A stretch of 7,306 nucleotides of DNA from assembly GCA_030597345.1 (NCBI GenBank), contig JAUVSA010000106.1:1-7306 (forward strand), written 5' to 3'. This DNA comes from Bacillota bacterium (lineage in GTDB: Bacteria; Armatimonadota; Hebobacteria; Hebobacterales; Hebobacteraceae). Under the pieces are notes generated by a model that had not been told where the DNA came from, ran no database searches, and was given only the letters and a program-made list of their open reading frames with translations. The translations under genes were made by a program, and so were the position numbers. This document shows positions 6,294-7,306 of this stretch, one piece after another. Every line of letters starts with the position of its first letter. Positions within the stretch are counted from its first letter, which is position 1.

Positions 6294-7274
6294 TCAGTCG
6301 CCCGCCAGCTCGGCCCCCAGCCGAACACACGAAACGACCTTAGGCACATCGCGATCGTCCGTTTCCACTGTCTCCCCCGCCAGCTCGGCCGCCAGCGCGC
6401 CCACCTCCACCCAAGTCGTCGCCAGGTAGCCGAGCATCTTCTCCGTCGCCTCCCCGCGCGACACTTCGACCAGCCGCCGCACCGCCGCCTCCTCGTTCCA
6501 CCCCGCCGGCCACACCCGAAACCCCTTCTCCTGCAAGTAGCGAACCGAAGGATAGTCATCCTTCAGCTCGTAGTGCCAGTCGCACACCACAATGTCGGTG
6601 GGAATGAGGTCCACCGCGCTCTCCGTCTGGTTGTGGCTGCTCTCCCACATGCTGTAGCCGAACGTCGGCGGCAGCAGCCGATCTCCCCACATCTGCATCT
6701 CCGCCCCCCGCCGCCCGACCACGTGCTCGTGAAGATCGTTCACCGCCTTCGCAAACAGCTCCGCCGGCGGCGTCCCCTTGCACCGCGGACACTGCCCGAT
6801 CACGAACACCTCGTCCATCCCTACATGAAGGGCATCCGCCTCAAACCCGTCCATCAGCTCGTCTATGAGATCGCACACCAATCGATTCACTTCCGGATGG
6901 TTCGGGCACCAGCTCATGAAATTGTCGAACTCGAATGCCGTCATGTCCAGGTCCGGCGCCTCGTTGAACTCCGGGTGGCAACGCAGCAGCGCCCCCGGCT
7001 TCTCCCGAAACGACTGATGCCCGAGGCAGTTGTACGTCGGCGCCAGGCGTATCCCGTTCTCCCGCGCCAGCCGCGCCAGCCGCCGCGCGGCGGCCACCGC
7101 GATGGGGTCCGCCCCCACCACCTCCGGGTGGCTTCGGTATGGGAAGTGCCCGCCCACACCCGTCAGAATCACCCAGTTCAGACCGAGCGAAGGCGCCACC
7201 GCGCCGATCAACCGCGCCAGCGCGGGCAATGTCGCCTTCCCTCCGCCACCGATCTCGACCCCTCTCCGTTCCAC
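6294..7274 (-). CDS. GH20-like beta-N-acetylhexosaminidase, single catalytic domain
   Basis: This 326-residue protein has a glycoside hydrolase family 20 type TIM barrel. Family members cleave terminal beta-linked N-acetylhexosamines by a substrate-assisted mechanism. The hallmark H-x-G-x-D-E appears as HVGMDE (150-155), giving the acid/base pair Asp154-Glu155. Barrel strands typical of GH20 follow: MQMWGDRL (193-200), VVCDWHYE (229-236), VWPAGWN (254-260) and GYLATTW (282-288), so Trp residues expected to line the sugar pocket are present. QCPRC (161-165) gives a CxxC after strand 4. No signal peptide and no N-terminal GH20b domain are seen, so the enzyme would act on imported oligosaccharides. 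The start is the GTG at 7274: an in-frame TGA lies nine bases upstream, and GAGG and GGGAG motifs sit 4-7 bases before it. TTG at 7226 is a weaker alternative. It is the first visible gene of the leftward run. Confidence 0.82.
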   Translation of the reverse strand: MERRGVEIGGGGKATLPALARLIGAVAPSLGLNWVILTGVGGHFPYRSHPEVVGADPIAVAAARRLARLARENGIRLAPTYNCLGHQSFREKPGALLRCHPEFNEAPDLDMTAFEFDNFMSWCPNHPEVNRLVCDLIDELMDGFEADALHVGMDEVFVIGQCPRCKGTPPAELFAKAVNDLHEHVVGRRGAEMQMWGDRLLPPTFGYSMWESSHNQTESAVDLIPTDIVVCDWHYELKDDYPSVRYLQEKGFRVWPAGWNEEAAVRRLVEVSRGEATEKMLGYLATTWVEVGALAAELAGETVETDDRDVPKVVSCVRLGAELAGD

Positions 7275-7306
7275 GCTCCTCCCTCACTCAGGCCATGGGC
7301 TTACCG

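Noticed and set aside
7275..7306. End of a further upstream gene on the minus strand
   Set aside because: Stops occur in all three minus-strand frames here (TAA at 7303-7301, TGA at 7290-7288 and 7286-7284), so a gene might end here, but too little sequence remains to support one.

Overview
The window is GC-rich bacterial DNA, densely packed with sugar-metabolism genes. It contains seven complete protein genes and one gene cut by the left edge. The codon use (third positions mostly G/C), strong GGAGG-type ribosome binding sites, GTG starts and the mix of Gfo/Idh/MocA dehydrogenase, amidohydrolase-2 and GH20-like enzymes suit a free-living heterotroph of a group such as Armatimonadota, Planctomycetota or a neighbouring uncultured phylum. 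That placement is inference, because no rRNA or phylogenetic marker is present. No mobile element, tRNA, rRNA or CRISPR array was seen.

Layout. Positions 2-454 (+) hold the C-terminal part of a probable GNAT acetyltransferase with a sterol-carrier-like C-terminal domain. It converges, across about 56 bp without an obvious terminator, on a Gfo/Idh/MocA oxidoreductase at 511-1593 (-). Positions 1594-1891 are a divergent regulatory region. It carries an imperfect 34-bp tandem repeat with strong inverted repeats (1640-1715) and a good sigma70-type promoter (1776-1805) reading right into a 3-hydroxyisobutyrate/tartronate-semialdehyde reductase family dehydrogenase at 1892-2785 (+). That gene converges, across 72 bp, on a five-gene leftward run.

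The leftward run, in transcription order, is: GH20-like hexosaminidase (7274-6294), NagB-like sugar-phosphate deaminase/isomerase (6215-5322), PfkB-family sugar kinase (5263-4217), a small protein resembling dimeric alpha/beta-barrel proteins (4215-3904) and an amidohydrolase-2 TIM-barrel hydrolase (3901-2858). The last three are separated by 1 and 2 bp, so they are almost certainly co-transcribed and translationally coupled.

How they may work together (inference): the set looks like an amino-sugar route. A glycosidase frees a hexosamine, a kinase phosphorylates it, a hydrolase removes an acyl group or opens a ring, and a NagB-like enzyme deaminates or isomerises the product. However, each step uses a divergent enzyme. 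The NagB-like protein has Gln where NagB has catalytic Glu148 and lacks the usual phosphate loop. The kinase lacks the usual N-terminal PfkB Gly-Gly/Asn sugar-binding segment. There is no NagA, only an amidohydrolase of another family. The cluster may therefore act on a substrate other than GlcNAc, and it is the most interesting part of the window.
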